DNA of 64,000 nucleotides from a bacterium 1XD21-13 (GCA_009917555.1 QZDX01000006.1:165605-229604); one strand, 5' to 3'; positions 8,388-17,646 are shown, counted from the stretch's first letter. A program made the numbers and translations. The notes: generated from the letters alone by a model not told the origin.

Positions 8388-9731
8388 TTAATCCATTTTC
8401 TGTAATATATCCACATCTCCTTGATGCCCCGGAATGATCAAAAGCACGTGGAGGACAAATATGTTCTCCTGTACCTCTATATGCATAGCTCCGCCATATT
8501 TCTCCGCCACCGTTTTTATATTGGACAGACCTGTGCCGTTTTTGAACGTGCCGTTCCCATGGAAGCTGTTCTTAACCTCCAGCATCAGGAAATCCCCCTG
8601 AATCCGCCCTGACACATGGATATACCGTTCTGTTCCCGCATCCATATTTTTACATGCCCCAATGGCATTATCCAATGCATTTGACAGGACAATGCAGATA
8701 TCAATATCCCGCAGGCCACAAGGGTATGGCAGAAGAAGAGAACAGTCCGCATCTATCCCCATGCTCTTTGCAATCCCCAGCTTGTTTCCCAGCAGGATAT
8801 CCACCACCGGGTTATTAGTGCTGCAGGGGAATGACATTTTTTCCGCCATATCATCCAGATCCTCAATATAGCTTACCGCTTCACTAAGCTTCCCTCTCTG
8901 CAGGAGATTTTTTACCACTGCAATGTGGTTTCTGATGTCATGGCGGAATGACGTTGTGTTGTCATAGCGGGTCTTGGCCTCCTCCACATATTGGTTCAGG
9001 GAATGCTCCTCCTGCTCCAGCAGTGACAATTCCGTACTGAGACGGAAATTCTGCTGCAATTTTTTATAAGAAAACAGGATGCAGAACAGGCTGGCAAGTC
9101 CCAGAAAATGCATGGTGAACATCTGCCCATGGCTGAACAGATGTCCTATAGATCCTTTGTCCGCTAAGACCTCAAACTGAATTTCATATTCAAGCGCATT
9201 GATATACTTGCTCATAATAAATATCATCAGGACCGGAATAAAAATCAGAAACATCTGCTGCCTTTCCGCTGCGGTATTAAGGGCATCCATGGAAAAATAA
9301 CGGTACACCATATAATAGCAGAACCCGCTTAGCATAAGGGACGCCGCCTCCACCACCAGCATGGCCGCAATACTGCCCGTATCACGGAAAACAGCAGGCA
9401 GCCATGGGTATATAAGACTCATCAGTGCGTTCACAATTCCACAGGAGAGCAGCATGATTTCAATGATCAAGGCCGCATACAGAAGAGAAGATCTCACATC
9501 CGCATGGCAGACAAGGGTTCCATATGCAGTAAACAGAAAGACCAGCACCAGGAAGCCGGTTATGGTGCTGACCGGAACAAAATCACTGAAAATCACCGCA
9601 CATATGGCAAACAGGAAATAAAAAGGAGGCCACATTTTCTTTCTCAGGATTTTTACCAGAAAATAAAACTGGAAAGACGTATCGATAACGCCCATAACAT
9701 AGATACTGAAAAAATCTAAATACTCAACCAT
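8388..9731 (-). CDS. AgrC-like sensor histidine kinase (GHKL family)
   Basis: This is a 447-residue membrane sensor kinase. About six or seven hydrophobic segments fill residues 1-215, as in peptide-pheromone sensors. A coiled helix leads to the phospho-acceptor FRHDIRNHIAVVKNLL. The GHKL ATPase shows an N box (VLSNALDNAIGAC) and a G box (GTGLSNIKTVAEKYGG). The LytTR regulator gene ends 26 bases upstream, so the two form one operon. No AgrD/AgrB-like peptide genes are seen, so the ligand may come from elsewhere. Confidence 0.9.
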   Translation of the reverse strand: MVEYLDFFSIYVMGVIDTSFQFYFLVKILRKKMWPPFYFLFAICAVIFSDFVPVSTITGFLVLVFLFTAYGTLVCHADVRSSLLYAALIIEIMLLSCGIVNALMSLIYPWLPAVFRDTGSIAAMLVVEAASLMLSGFCYYMVYRYFSMDALNTAAERQQMFLIFIPVLMIFIMSKYINALEYEIQFEVLADKGSIGHLFSHGQMFTMHFLGLASLFCILFSYKKLQQNFRLSTELSLLEQEEHSLNQYVEEAKTRYDNTTSFRHDIRNHIAVVKNLLQRGKLSEAVSYIEDLDDMAEKMSFPCSTNNPVVDILLGNKLGIAKSMGIDADCSLLLPYPCGLRDIDICIVLSNALDNAIGACKNMDAGTERYIHVSGRIQGDFLMLEVKNSFHGNGTFKNGTGLSNIKTVAEKYGGAMHIEVQENIFVLHVLLIIPGHQGDVDILQKMD

Positions 9732-9756
9732 TTTACCTGCCCCATATAGAAAGCCC

Positions 9757-10461
9757 TTACATATTTTTCATATACTGCAAAACAACGCTGGAAAACTCCT
9801 TGCTCCGCAGCCGTGATACGGGAACCTCCCTGCCGTTGTCCATATAGGCTGTCCCGTTTTTGTAGCCCTTTAAATGCTTCAGATTGATGAGATAGCTCCT
9901 GTGGCACCGAAAGAAATGATTGCCCAGCTTTGTTTCCAGATTTTCAATCCGTTCATAATAGTCAACGACCTCCGACGAAGTCAGGTTCAGATAGATTTTC
10001 CGATCTATGATCTCGCAGAAAACAATCTCGCCTTTGGGGATAATGCGCCCCTCATATCCCTTTTGCACCAGCAGGCTGTCCTCCCTGGCATTTTGCATGG
10101 AGGCATAGAGGCGTTCCATGGTTTTCTCAAACTGTGTTTTTTTCACCGGCTTCACCAGATAATCGTATGCCTGCACCTCAAAGGACGCAAAGACCATCTC
10201 TTTCAGCACCGTGATGAAGATCAGAAATCCCCGGAACTTACCTGCCCTCAGCTTCCTTGCCGTCTCCATGCCGTCCATGTCTTTCATCTGAATATCCAAA
10301 AACAGAATGTCAATCTGCCCGTCATAGCTCAGCAATTCTTCGCCGCCGGCAAAGGTTCGGAGGCTGATTTCCCTGTTCTTTTTGCGGAAAAAATCACAAA
10401 CCATTTCCTTAATATGGTCGGACATATAGCTTTCATCATCACAGACTGCAATCCGGATCAA
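9757..10461 (-). CDS. LytTR-family response regulator (AgrA-like)
   Basis: This 234-residue regulator has an N-terminal receiver domain with acidic residues in IAVCDDES, the phosphorylated aspartate in ILFLDIQMKDMDGM, and the lysine in YDYLVKPVKK. The C-terminal LytTR DNA-binding domain includes HFFRCHRSYLINLKHLKGYK and VPVSRLRSKEF. The start is TTG at 10459-10461 behind GGAGGTGGAGCC. A promoter with an embedded palindrome lies upstream (10493-10531). It is expected to act with the AgrC-like kinase downstream. Confidence 0.92.
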   Translation of the reverse strand: MIRIAVCDDESYMSDHIKEMVCDFFRKKNREISLRTFAGGEELLSYDGQIDILFLDIQMKDMDGMETARKLRAGKFRGFLIFITVLKEMVFASFEVQAYDYLVKPVKKTQFEKTMERLYASMQNAREDSLLVQKGYEGRIIPKGEIVFCEIIDRKIYLNLTSSEVVDYYERIENLETKLGNHFFRCHRSYLINLKHLKGYKNGTAYMDNGREVPVSRLRSKEFSSVVLQYMKNM

Positions 10462-10492
10462 GGCTCCACCTCCTCACTATGCTGAATACTTT

Positions 10493-10531
10493 ATTATAAT
10501 CTGTCCCAAATGTCAAAACAATGTAATTGTT
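10493..10531 (-). promoter_or_regulatory. promoter of the LytTR/AgrC-like operon with palindromic operator
   Basis: The minus strand shows TTGTTT (10516-10521), a 17-base spacer and a perfect TATAAT (10493-10498). A perfect palindrome, AACAAT-GTA-ATTGTT (10517-10531), covers the -35 hexamer. It is a plausible repressor site or autoregulatory site. Confidence 0.6.
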
Positions 10532-10573
10532 GCGAAATACTTTCTGAATGATGCAAAGGGTTTCTTACGTATT

Positions 10574-12967
10574 TCAGTCTACCGCCTTCATACGCTCCAC
10601 AAGGGACAGTTTTCTGCTATAACGGACCGCACAGACCGAGAATACCCCCTGCACCAGAAGCAGCGCAGCACCGAACAGCAGCACCGGAAGCATCGGGAAA
10701 TGATAGGTGAGCCTCCCAAACATGCCGCTCCGGTCAAAGACCCTGCACACAGCCACACTGCACACTGTCCCCAGGGTCAGGGTCACAAGCAGCGTGAGGC
10801 CCACATAGTACAGACACTCAAAAGACAGCATCCCCGACAGCTGCCGGTCGCTCATGCCAACGGACTGAAATATGCCAAATTCCTGCTGACGGGTGATAAG
10901 GTTGGTGATGAGCGTATTGGCAAGATTGATCAGGGCAAACACAAAGATAAAGACCAGGATGCTGTAGGCACGGGTCAGCTCTCCTTGCAGACCCATCTCC
11001 AGTTCAGCCGCCAAATCACTCAGGCCGGCGATTGCCACACGCTCGTCGGATACAGCGCCAAATACTGCCCGGCGAAGCTCCCCGCTGTCCTCCTTTGTAT
11101 GGACGTTCACATAACCGGTAAAATCCGAAATTTCCGGGTAAAGGACGGACAACTCCTCCTCCGGCAGAATAAAGAAATGAGCCGTATTGCCGATAGAAAC
11201 CTGCTCCACAATCCCCATCACGGTGTAGGTTTTTGACTGTCCATTGTAGCAGGAAACGGTAACGGTATCTCCAACCTGATAGCTGGTCCTGTAAATCTCT
11301 TTCAGTGCGCCATCTGCCGGGCAAACCAGGATACCGTCCCCGTCCGCCAGCTGACGGTAATCTGCTTCTCCCTCCAGAACCGCCTCGCCTGTATACATCC
11401 TGGACATATTCTCCTCAGAAATTCCTCTGACAATGAAAGGCTCATGCTCACGGTTGCCCGGAATGTCACTGATCGCCGGTATCTCCACACATGCCATGCC
11501 GTAAGCTGTCACATCATCCACACCGGGAATGGCGGCAAGCTCCTCCCGCAAAGCTTCCCCTAAGGGATTCTCTTTTTGCATCTCCACAAATTCCCGGCCT
11601 GCGTAATCCTCATATTGCAAAAGGTACTGGCTCCTGTCTCCAAATTGGGACTGGGCCATTTCTTCTACATCCACCGAGCTTGCGTAGGCAGAAATACAAA
11701 GAAGCAGAATCCCGGTGAGGCTTAAGGAGAGAGCCGTTACAAAGGCTTTTTTGCGGTTCCGGGAGAAATTCATAAGGGCCAGGCGGGCTATGGTCAGACG
11801 GCGGCGGAGCTGTCGGGAAATACTGCGTCCCTGATACCCGGAGTAGCTGGTAGTCCGAATGGCTTCCATGGCAGATACCTTTCCCACCATAGACAGGGGC
11901 TTCCTGGTGGCAATCAAAACCATTCCATAGGTCAGGAGGGAAATGACCACTGCTGACTGAATATTGTCACGCCAGGGCCAGTAGCCGGGTACGGCAATCA
12001 GTGCAATGCCTGCGGCCAGAATCAGTCCCAGGGGAACTGCCAGTACGGTCAGAAAGCGCCGTTCCCGCTTTACCACCCGCTTTAGCTGCGCCCGCGTTGT
12101 TCCAAGCACTTTCAGGCGGCCGTATTCCCGCATTTTTCCCATGACAGAGATATAGAAAATGTTGTAGATTACGATGGCACAGATGACGGCAATCAAGACT
12201 GACAGAATATAAATCTCCATCCCGCTTCCCAGATAAAGGTCCACCATTCCAAAGTAGTTGGAGCTGTAAAAGGTCCGATCCGCCGGGATTCCCATTTCTG
12301 CAAAGAATCTTTCAATATCTGTGCGAAGCATTTCCGGCTCCATTCCCCGGCTCCCGGCAAAGCGGAAGCGCAGCTCATAGGGAGCCCTATGGCTGGCCGT
12401 ATCCACGGCGGCTTCCGAGGTCCAGACCGTAAAAATCCGGCTGCTGCTCTCTCCTTTTAAAATGCCTGTGACAATATAGGGCTTTTCACCAGCCCCAAGG
12501 TCCAGAGTGAGAGTCTGGCCCACCTCTGCCGGCAGGTTAAAATAATCGAAAAAAGCTTCTTCGATACAGAGTTCATTTTCTGCCTTGGGATAGGTTCCGA
12601 CGATCTCTCCGTAACCCATCAGGTCCATCATCTCCGGGCTTACAAAGCTGACGTTTAAAACACTGTCCTCATGGCGTATGGAACCGGCGTCTGCGGTATA
12701 GCCCCATTTTTCAAACTGTCCCGCATCTGCAAGCCGAGTAATCTCTTCCCGGGTCAGCCAGTCGCAGCCTGCCTGATACTGTCCCAGGATGTTATCCAGG
12801 GTCTCCATCTGCTGTGCGGAGTAGATAAAGCAAAGGGTCCCCATAAGGCAGACGGCCAGCGCAATGGTAAGAATGATAAAAACGCTCCGGCGCCTGTCGG
12901 CTCTCATGCTCCGCCCTGCCAGCTTCTTTTCGATGGTACTGGTGTCGTTTTCAAAGGGCCATGTCAT
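10574..12967 (-). CDS. ABC transporter permease, FtsX/MacB type
   Basis: This 797-residue membrane protein has one N-terminal helix (about residues 28-48), an extracellular domain, three helices (about 250-375), a fourth (about 410-430), a second extracellular domain (about 435-650) and three C-terminal helices. The duplicated FtsX-type layout is typical of antimicrobial-peptide or signal exporters. Its ATG overlaps the stop of the ATPase gene by four bases, so the two subunits are coupled. The operon is probably switched on by the OmpR-type regulator encoded at 14881-15570, since the promoters share an operator. Confidence 0.9.
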   Translation of the reverse strand: MTWPFENDTSTIEKKLAGRSMRADRRRSVFIILTIALAVCLMGTLCFIYSAQQMETLDNILGQYQAGCDWLTREEITRLADAGQFEKWGYTADAGSIRHEDSVLNVSFVSPEMMDLMGYGEIVGTYPKAENELCIEEAFFDYFNLPAEVGQTLTLDLGAGEKPYIVTGILKGESSSRIFTVWTSEAAVDTASHRAPYELRFRFAGSRGMEPEMLRTDIERFFAEMGIPADRTFYSSNYFGMVDLYLGSGMEIYILSVLIAVICAIVIYNIFYISVMGKMREYGRLKVLGTTRAQLKRVVKRERRFLTVLAVPLGLILAAGIALIAVPGYWPWRDNIQSAVVISLLTYGMVLIATRKPLSMVGKVSAMEAIRTTSYSGYQGRSISRQLRRRLTIARLALMNFSRNRKKAFVTALSLSLTGILLLCISAYASSVDVEEMAQSQFGDRSQYLLQYEDYAGREFVEMQKENPLGEALREELAAIPGVDDVTAYGMACVEIPAISDIPGNREHEPFIVRGISEENMSRMYTGEAVLEGEADYRQLADGDGILVCPADGALKEIYRTSYQVGDTVTVSCYNGQSKTYTVMGIVEQVSIGNTAHFFILPEEELSVLYPEISDFTGYVNVHTKEDSGELRRAVFGAVSDERVAIAGLSDLAAELEMGLQGELTRAYSILVFIFVFALINLANTLITNLITRQQEFGIFQSVGMSDRQLSGMLSFECLYYVGLTLLVTLTLGTVCSVAVCRVFDRSGMFGRLTYHFPMLPVLLFGAALLLVQGVFSVCAVRYSRKLSLVERMKAVD

Positions 12968-13650
12968 AGTCCATCACCTCCTTGCAAGGTAATGATCCTG
13001 CCGTCCTCAATGCGGATAATGCGGTCGGCAAGCTGGGCGATCTCATTGTTGTGGGTAATCATCACAATGGTCTGATTAAATTCCATGCTGGTGCGCTTTA
13101 AAAGGCCCAGCACATCAGCGCTGGTTCTGGAATCCAGGTTGCCGGTGGGCTCGTCAGCCAGGATGATAGCCGGTTTTGTGATCAGGGCACGGGCGATTGC
13201 CACTCGCTGCTGCTGTCCCCCGGAGAGGTTGCCCGGCATATTGTTAAGCTTCTCCTCCAAAGCCAGCATCCTCACGATCTCCTCCATGAATTTCTCATCT
13301 GCCGTGTCGCCGTCCAGCTCCACAGGCAGGACAATATTTTCATAGACATTCAGGATTGGAACAAGGTTATAGTTCTGGAAGATAAAGCCGATATTGCGGC
13401 GACGGAAGATGGTCAGCTCCTCGTCATTCTTCTTCGCCAGATCGTCTCCTCGGACGATTACGTTGCCGGAGGTGGGCGTATCCAGCCCGCCCATCATGTT
13501 GAGCAAGGTGGACTTGCCACTGCCGGAGGTTCCCACCACCGCCACAAACTCCCCCTGCTCCACGGACAGGCTGACGCCGTCCAGGGCCCGGGTGATATTG
13601 GGCTCGCTGCCATAATATTTTTTCAGGTCCATAGTCTGTAAAACATTCAT
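12964..13650 (-). CDS. ABC transporter ATP-binding subunit (LolD/MacB-like)
   Basis: The 228-residue ATPase has Walker A GTSGSGKST, the Q-loop NIGFIFQNYNLVP, the signature LSGGQQQRVAIARAL, Walker B IILADEPTGNLDS and the switch histidine in MITHNNEIA. The family pairs with FtsX-type permeases, and the permease gene overlaps its stop. The promoter at 13729-13758 carries a direct repeat matching that of the regulator gene, suggesting induction by the adjacent two-component system. Confidence 0.94.
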   Translation of the reverse strand: MNVLQTMDLKKYYGSEPNITRALDGVSLSVEQGEFVAVVGTSGSGKSTLLNMMGGLDTPTSGNVIVRGDDLAKKNDEELTIFRRRNIGFIFQNYNLVPILNVYENIVLPVELDGDTADEKFMEEIVRMLALEEKLNNMPGNLSGGQQQRVAIARALITKPAIILADEPTGNLDSRTSADVLGLLKRTSMEFNQTIVMITHNNEIAQLADRIIRIEDGRIITLQGGDGL

Positions 13651-13728
13651 AAGTAAATGCTCCTCTCCTTATTCCATATTCCAGGACATACAGGGATGCC
13701 CCTGCGGTGTTTTCCTGTTCATAAGGAC

Positions 13729-13758
13729 ATTGTAAAATCCAAATGTCACAGAAATGTC
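13729..13758 (-). promoter_or_regulatory. ABC-operon promoter with OmpR-type direct repeat
   Basis: The minus strand reads GACATTT-CTGT-GACATTT, then six bases, then TACAAT. The heptamers repeat every 11 bases, the usual spacing for OmpR-family dimers. The same repeat and the same six-base distance to the -10 element occur before the regulator gene (15622-15651). Confidence 0.75.
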
Positions 13759-13800
13759 CGTAACGGCAAAAAATCTATGCATAAACTCCGGCAAAATGTT

Positions 13801-13839
13801 ACAGGCTTCGGATATTTGAAAAAATATTCTTAAGCCTGT
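13801..13839 (-). terminator. hairpin after the histidine kinase gene
   Basis: ACAGGCTT pairs with AAGCCTGT, with inner pairing of ATATT with AATAT. It begins 14 bases beyond the kinase stop at 13853. The T tract after it on the minus strand is weak (AACATTTTG), so it may also act as a barrier between the operons. Confidence 0.55.
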
Positions 13840-13852
13840 CTTTGTTGTCCCC

Positions 13853-14884
13853 CTATCTCCAGGGAAGAAATACCGAGAATGTGGAGCCTCTGCCAACCTT
13901 AGAGGTCACCTTGATGTAGCCTCCCTGCCGTGTGATGATTTCACGGGCCAGATAGAGGCCAATGCCTACCCCCTGTTCGCCGTGTACCTCCTCCTCCCGA
14001 AAAAATCGCCGGAAGATAGCCGCCTGGTTACTCTCCGGGATGCCCTTGCCGGTATCGGATACATCCAGCTTCACATACATTTCCCATTGTTCCACCGACA
14101 CGCTGACGCTTCCGCCTGCCTGGGTATATTTCACCGCATTATCCAGCAAATTGAACAGGGCCTCTGCCGTCCACTTGCTGTCATGGAAAAAACGGAGGTC
14201 GTCCGGGCAATCTACTGTTACGGAAATGTTCTTTTTCTCCGCAGCATATACAATACCGCTGCATGCCATGGCTAAAGTGTCAATCAAGGGGCTGTCTTTC
14301 TTTTCCAGCCGGATTGTGCCGATTTCCAGGCGGGAGGTTCTCACAAGGGATTGAAAAAGGAATTCCAGCTTGTCCGTCTGGCTGCGGATGCCCTGCAGGA
14401 ATTCCCGCCGTTCTTCTTCCGTGACCGGTTTTGTAAGCAGCGTGTCCGTCACCATTTTCAGGTTGCTTACTGGTGTTTTTACCTGGTGAGAGACATCAGA
14501 TACCAGCATTTGCAGCTCCTGACGCTCCTCATCCACTTTTCGCCGGTTCTCCTGCATGATATCGTACAGCCGTAAGAGACGGTAACTGATGCGGGCAAAG
14601 AGTGTTTCACTATCCGCAGTACGCACAGGGTTTTCACTGCCGCTTATCATCTGGTCCATGGTCCAGCACAGTTCTCTGGCAAATGCGGAAAGTCGTTTAC
14701 TCAAGAACAATGTCAAAAGAAACATCCAGATAAGGGCACAGGCTATAAGTGGTATGCCAGCCATCAGTACCCACAGCTCTCCTGTCATAGTAAAGAGAAC
14801 TGCACAGATGGCCAGCATAGAGACTGCCATGCCGCCACATGCCAGCAGGAATACCCTTTTTACAGAGATCCGTTCCAGCCTCAT
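13853..14884 (-). CDS. sensor histidine kinase with short extracellular loop
   Basis: The 343-residue kinase has two adjacent membrane helices (about residues 9-31 and 36-60) joined by only a few residues, the layout of intramembrane-sensing kinases such as BceS. The HisKA motif is LVSDVSHQVKTPVSNLK. The ATPase has FNLLDNAVKYT, SDTGKGIPES and GVGIGLYLAREI. I chose the ATG at 14882-14884, which overlaps the regulator stop in ATGA and follows GGGAGGCGAGAGAAA. The likely job is to sense the load of the adjacent FtsX-type ABC transporter and phosphorylate the upstream-encoded regulator. Confidence 0.9.
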   Translation of the reverse strand: MRLERISVKRVFLLACGGMAVSMLAICAVLFTMTGELWVLMAGIPLIACALIWMFLLTLFLSKRLSAFARELCWTMDQMISGSENPVRTADSETLFARISYRLLRLYDIMQENRRKVDEERQELQMLVSDVSHQVKTPVSNLKMVTDTLLTKPVTEEERREFLQGIRSQTDKLEFLFQSLVRTSRLEIGTIRLEKKDSPLIDTLAMACSGIVYAAEKKNISVTVDCPDDLRFFHDSKWTAEALFNLLDNAVKYTQAGGSVSVSVEQWEMYVKLDVSDTGKGIPESNQAAIFRRFFREEEVHGEQGVGIGLYLAREIITRQGGYIKVTSKVGRGSTFSVFLPWR

Positions 14885-15570
14885 TTTCTCTCGCCTCCCA
14901 TCCATTGATATCCAATCCCGTAAATGGTCTTAATGTAAGTGTCTCCCTCCGCCTCAATCTTGCCCTGGATACGGCTGATGGAGGTTGTCAGGGTATGCTC
15001 ATCCACATAATTCTCCTCCGCATCCCACAGCTTTTCCAAAAGCCGCTGCCTGGTCAAAATCTGTTTCGGGTTTTTGCAAAAGAGATACAGCATCTTATAC
15101 TCCATGGGGGAAAGTGCAAGGGGCTTTCCGTTCAGCGAGGCAGACTGCTGGGAAAAATCCAAAAACAGCCTGCCGTCATCATAAAGCTCCCTTGCCAGCC
15201 CCTGGTGCTCCAGCATGGCGAACATTGCCCGTATCTTCCGCAGCAGCGCCCCAACGGAAAAGGGCTTGGTAATATAATCTACCGCCCCTGCCTCATACCC
15301 CCGTATCTGATCGCTCTCCTGGTCATTGGCTGTCAGGAAAATGACCAGCGTGTCAGGGTTCTCCGGCTTTATGAGCCTGCACAGGTCATAGCCGCTGCCG
15401 TCCGGCAGGTTGATGTCCAGAAGCACCAGATCATATTCTGCCTGAGCCAAAGCTTCGGCGGCTGTACCTGCATTCAAAGCTGAAACGGTGTCGTAGCCCT
15501 CAGAGAGCAGGTTGTAGGTCAGCGTTTTATTCAAAAGGGTGTCATCCTCTACCAGCAAAATCTTTTTCAT
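14881..15570 (-). CDS. OmpR/PhoB-family response regulator
   Basis: The 229-residue regulator has a receiver domain with ILLVEDDTLL, the phospho-aspartate in LVLLDINLPDGSGYDL and the lysine in VDYITKPFSV. A winged helix follows with LSPMEYKMLYLFCKNPKQIL and the end motif YIKTIYGIGYQW. It is coupled to the kinase gene by a four-base overlap. Its own promoter (15622-15651) carries the same repeat as the ABC operon promoter, so it probably activates both. Confidence 0.94.
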   Translation of the reverse strand: MKKILLVEDDTLLNKTLTYNLLSEGYDTVSALNAGTAAEALAQAEYDLVLLDINLPDGSGYDLCRLIKPENPDTLVIFLTANDQESDQIRGYEAGAVDYITKPFSVGALLRKIRAMFAMLEHQGLARELYDDGRLFLDFSQQSASLNGKPLALSPMEYKMLYLFCKNPKQILTRQRLLEKLWDAEENYVDEHTLTTSISRIQGKIEAEGDTYIKTIYGIGYQWMGGERK

Positions 15571-15621
15571 GGTCAGCCTCCTATTCTAAGTCACTGTGTG
15601 GCAGCACGAAATGGTAAGATC

Positions 15622-15651
15622 AGTATAACAAATAAATGTCCGCCAAATGTT
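15622..15651 (-). promoter_or_regulatory. promoter of the regulator/kinase operon with OmpR-type direct repeat
   Basis: The minus strand reads AACATTT-GGCG-GACATTT, six bases, then TATACT. The heptamer period is 11 bases and the distance to the -10 element equals that at 13729-13758. It overlaps a terminator hairpin of the upstream ABC-2 operon. Confidence 0.75.
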
Positions 15652-15663
15652 ACAGCGGACATT
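15635..15663 (-). terminator. terminator of the ABC-2 operon, overlapping the next promoter
   Basis: AATGTCCGC pairs perfectly with GCGGACATT around an 11-base loop, 17 bases after the permease stop at 15681. The minus strand continues TATTTGTTATAC. On the plus strand a TTTTTT tract follows, so it may be bidirectional. Confidence 0.6.
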
Positions 15664-15680
15664 TTTTCATCCTATATTCA

Positions 15681-16313
15681 TCAAGTAATATCCCGTTTCC
15701 CATATATCCTTACCGCAATTCGGTAGGAGATAAAAAACCAGATAACAGAGATTATAAGCACAATATAAAAAGCCAAAAGGATATTTTCCTTTACCGGAAA
15801 AAGCAAATTTGTAAGAAGCACGAGCCCCGCAATGATTCCGGTTGATGCCATGAAAGACATCATAAAGACAATCTGGGATTTTTCCGGGTCGAATAAGTAC
15901 GCACACGGCAGGCTGATACCGCCTGCCAAAAGGCATGAGCTTATCCCCATAGAGCCATACAGACATAAGGAATGAGGTGTGATATCCAAACCGAAGCAGG
16001 CAAGAATGATACAGGGAATCAGTGCTGTAAGCATTCCCAACAAGGCAAGGAGAATATAAAATAAAAACTTCTCCCCGATAATCCGGCTCCTTGATAAAGG
16101 CATGGTAATGACATTTTTATTCCATTTGGAAGCCGCGTCGCTGGTAATACTGATAAAGACTGCTGTTGTGGAGGCGACCGGGGCTAAAACCAGAAGGGCA
16201 CTGGTTTCCAGCAAAAATGACAGCCCAAAGCCTAAAACAACCAGGCTCACTATGGTTACAAGGATATTACTCCTGGCAATATAGAGATCCTTCACTAAAA
16301 TGCCTTTCATCAC
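15681..16313 (-). CDS. ABC-2 type transporter permease
   Basis: The 210-residue membrane protein begins MKGILVKDLYIARSN after an alternative Met and has six hydrophobic segments, the size and layout of the ABC2_membrane_5 family. These form exporters with a CcmA-type ATPase. Its start overlaps the ATPase stop by four bases. The cargo is unknown; small relatives often export bacteriocins or drugs. Confidence 0.85.
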   Translation of the reverse strand: MMKGILVKDLYIARSNILVTIVSLVVLGFGLSFLLETSALLVLAPVASTTAVFISITSDAASKWNKNVITMPLSRSRIIGEKFLFYILLALLGMLTALIPCIILACFGLDITPHSLCLYGSMGISSCLLAGGISLPCAYLFDPEKSQIVFMMSFMASTGIIAGLVLLTNLLFPVKENILLAFYIVLIISVIWFFISYRIAVRIYGKRDIT

Positions 16314-17161
16314 TGTTCCCCCTTCACATAAAGCAGCATAATTTCATCAATGGTTGCCGGGAGGACCAGAGCGTTCGGATATTTTTTCTGCATTTTCTCC
16401 CGATCCGAAACCAGAACCTGCCATTCATGGCCCGTTTTACGGTATGCGATTGCTTCGGATTGATCCAGTGCGTCAAATTGCGCCCCGCCGCACTTGATGA
16501 TACCGTACCGCTCGGTCAGCTCCTCTTTGGGCTTCTCAAAAACCACCTTCCCTTCATGGATGAATACGATATCATCGGCAATTTTCTCCAAATCACTGGT
16601 AATGTGGGAAGATACCAGGATCGAATGTTCCTTGTCCTGCACAAAATCCAGAAGCATATCTAAGATATCATCCCGGACAACCGGGTCTAAGCCGCTGGTG
16701 GCCTCGTCCAGAATCAACAGCCTGGAATGATGGGAAAATGCAACGGAGATGGCCAGCTTCATCTTCATTCCTCTTGAGAACTGTTTGATCTGCTTGTGAG
16801 CCGGCAGGGAAAAACGTCTTAGCAGGTTAAAATATGTCTGCTCATCCCAAGTCCTGTAAATGTTTTTCATGACCTGATTCAGCTTCTTGGGAGAGAGAAT
16901 TTCGGGATAATTGCTGCCATCAAACACGACGCCGATCTGTTCTTTGACATCACCGTCCAGTTCCTCTCTGCCTAAAATTGAAACAACTCCGTCCTCCTTT
17001 TGAATCAGCCCCAAAGCGGCATTGATGGTTGTACTTTTTCCTGCACCGTTTTCTCCGATCAGTCCAACAATGGAGCCCCTTGGAACTGTGAATGAAACAT
17101 GGTCCAAAGCAAAATCCTTATAATTTTTGGTAAGCCCTGATACCATGAACGCATTTGTCAT
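16310..17161 (-). CDS. ABC-2 exporter ATP-binding subunit
   Basis: The 283-residue ATPase has Walker A GENGAGKSTT, a degenerate signature FSRGMKMKLAISVAF, Walker B LLILDEATSGLDP and the H-loop SSHITSDLEKI. The C-terminal tail of about 70 residues is typical of the CcmA/YtrB-like group. It is the first gene of a two-gene operon, with GAGGAGGACGAGCG before the ATG. The GntR-type repressor that usually precedes such operons is absent; a broken toxin-antitoxin pair lies there instead. Confidence 0.92.
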   Translation of the reverse strand: MTNAFMVSGLTKNYKDFALDHVSFTVPRGSIVGLIGENGAGKSTTINAALGLIQKEDGVVSILGREELDGDVKEQIGVVFDGSNYPEILSPKKLNQVMKNIYRTWDEQTYFNLLRRFSLPAHKQIKQFSRGMKMKLAISVAFSHHSRLLILDEATSGLDPVVRDDILDMLLDFVQDKEHSILVSSHITSDLEKIADDIVFIHEGKVVFEKPKEELTERYGIIKCGGAQFDALDQSEAIAYRKTGHEWQVLVSDREKMQKKYPNALVLPATIDEIMLLYVKGEQ

Positions 17162-17237
17162 CGCTCGTCCTCCTCATCCAGTTGTGTTAATAGGCTGGAG
17201 CATTTATTTTGCTGTTCCTCAAAACAGAAGTACTGGT

Positions 17238-17396
17238 TCAGGTATTATAGTCTTCTAAATTTATTGGGACAAGCTGTTTGTTGTGAAATGCTTTTTGGAT
17301 GTTATCAATGTCTTGACTGCACAAACAAAACCACCATATTTCTTTCAAATCATCAAGTGCATCCTGTGAGTAGCTTACTATATAGTTTTCTGTCAT
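17238..17396 (-). pseudogene. remnant of a RelE/ParE-like toxin gene
   Basis: A 52-codon frame starts MTENYIVSYSQDALDDLKEI, which matches the N-terminal strand and helix of RelE/ParE toxins. It then diverges after about 20 residues and stops early (family proteins are about 90-100 residues). Its ATG overlaps the stop of the antitoxin-like frame in ATGA, the normal operon joint of such pairs. The catalytic C-terminal region is missing, so it cannot be a working toxin. Confidence 0.6.
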
Positions 17397-17509
17397 ATGC
17401 CAAGTTCCTCTGCAAGCACCTCATCAACTTCATCTGCAGAGTATACTTTTCCTGCCTTGATGGAATCAATACCCTTTTGAAGCTCTGCGTCAAGCTGTTC
17501 TCTAGTCAT
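17393..17509 (-). pseudogene. remnant of the matching antitoxin gene
   Basis: A 38-codon frame, MTREQLDAELQKGIDSIKAG followed by VYSADEVDEVLAEELGI, looks like the C-terminal toxin-neutralising end of a RelB-type antitoxin. The DNA-binding N-terminus is absent. Upstream bases (17510-17605) hold a short out-of-frame stretch with MQHPDYQSQSALSSD that may be its disrupted start. Together with the toxin fragment this is a decayed TA pair next to an intact one. Confidence 0.55.
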
Positions 17510-17646
17510 CGCGCCAACAACTATAGGCTTTGCCTACGAGTTTCTTTTGCGCCTGGATATCAGAAGATAGCGCAGATTGGGACTGGTAATCAGGATGTTG
17601 CATAGACAAAGCGGCAAATATTGTTAGGAGTAACGTTAAAGTATTC

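Noticed and set aside
14839..15483. Plus-strand frame opposite the response regulator
   Set aside because: Antisense shadow of an unmistakable regulator gene.
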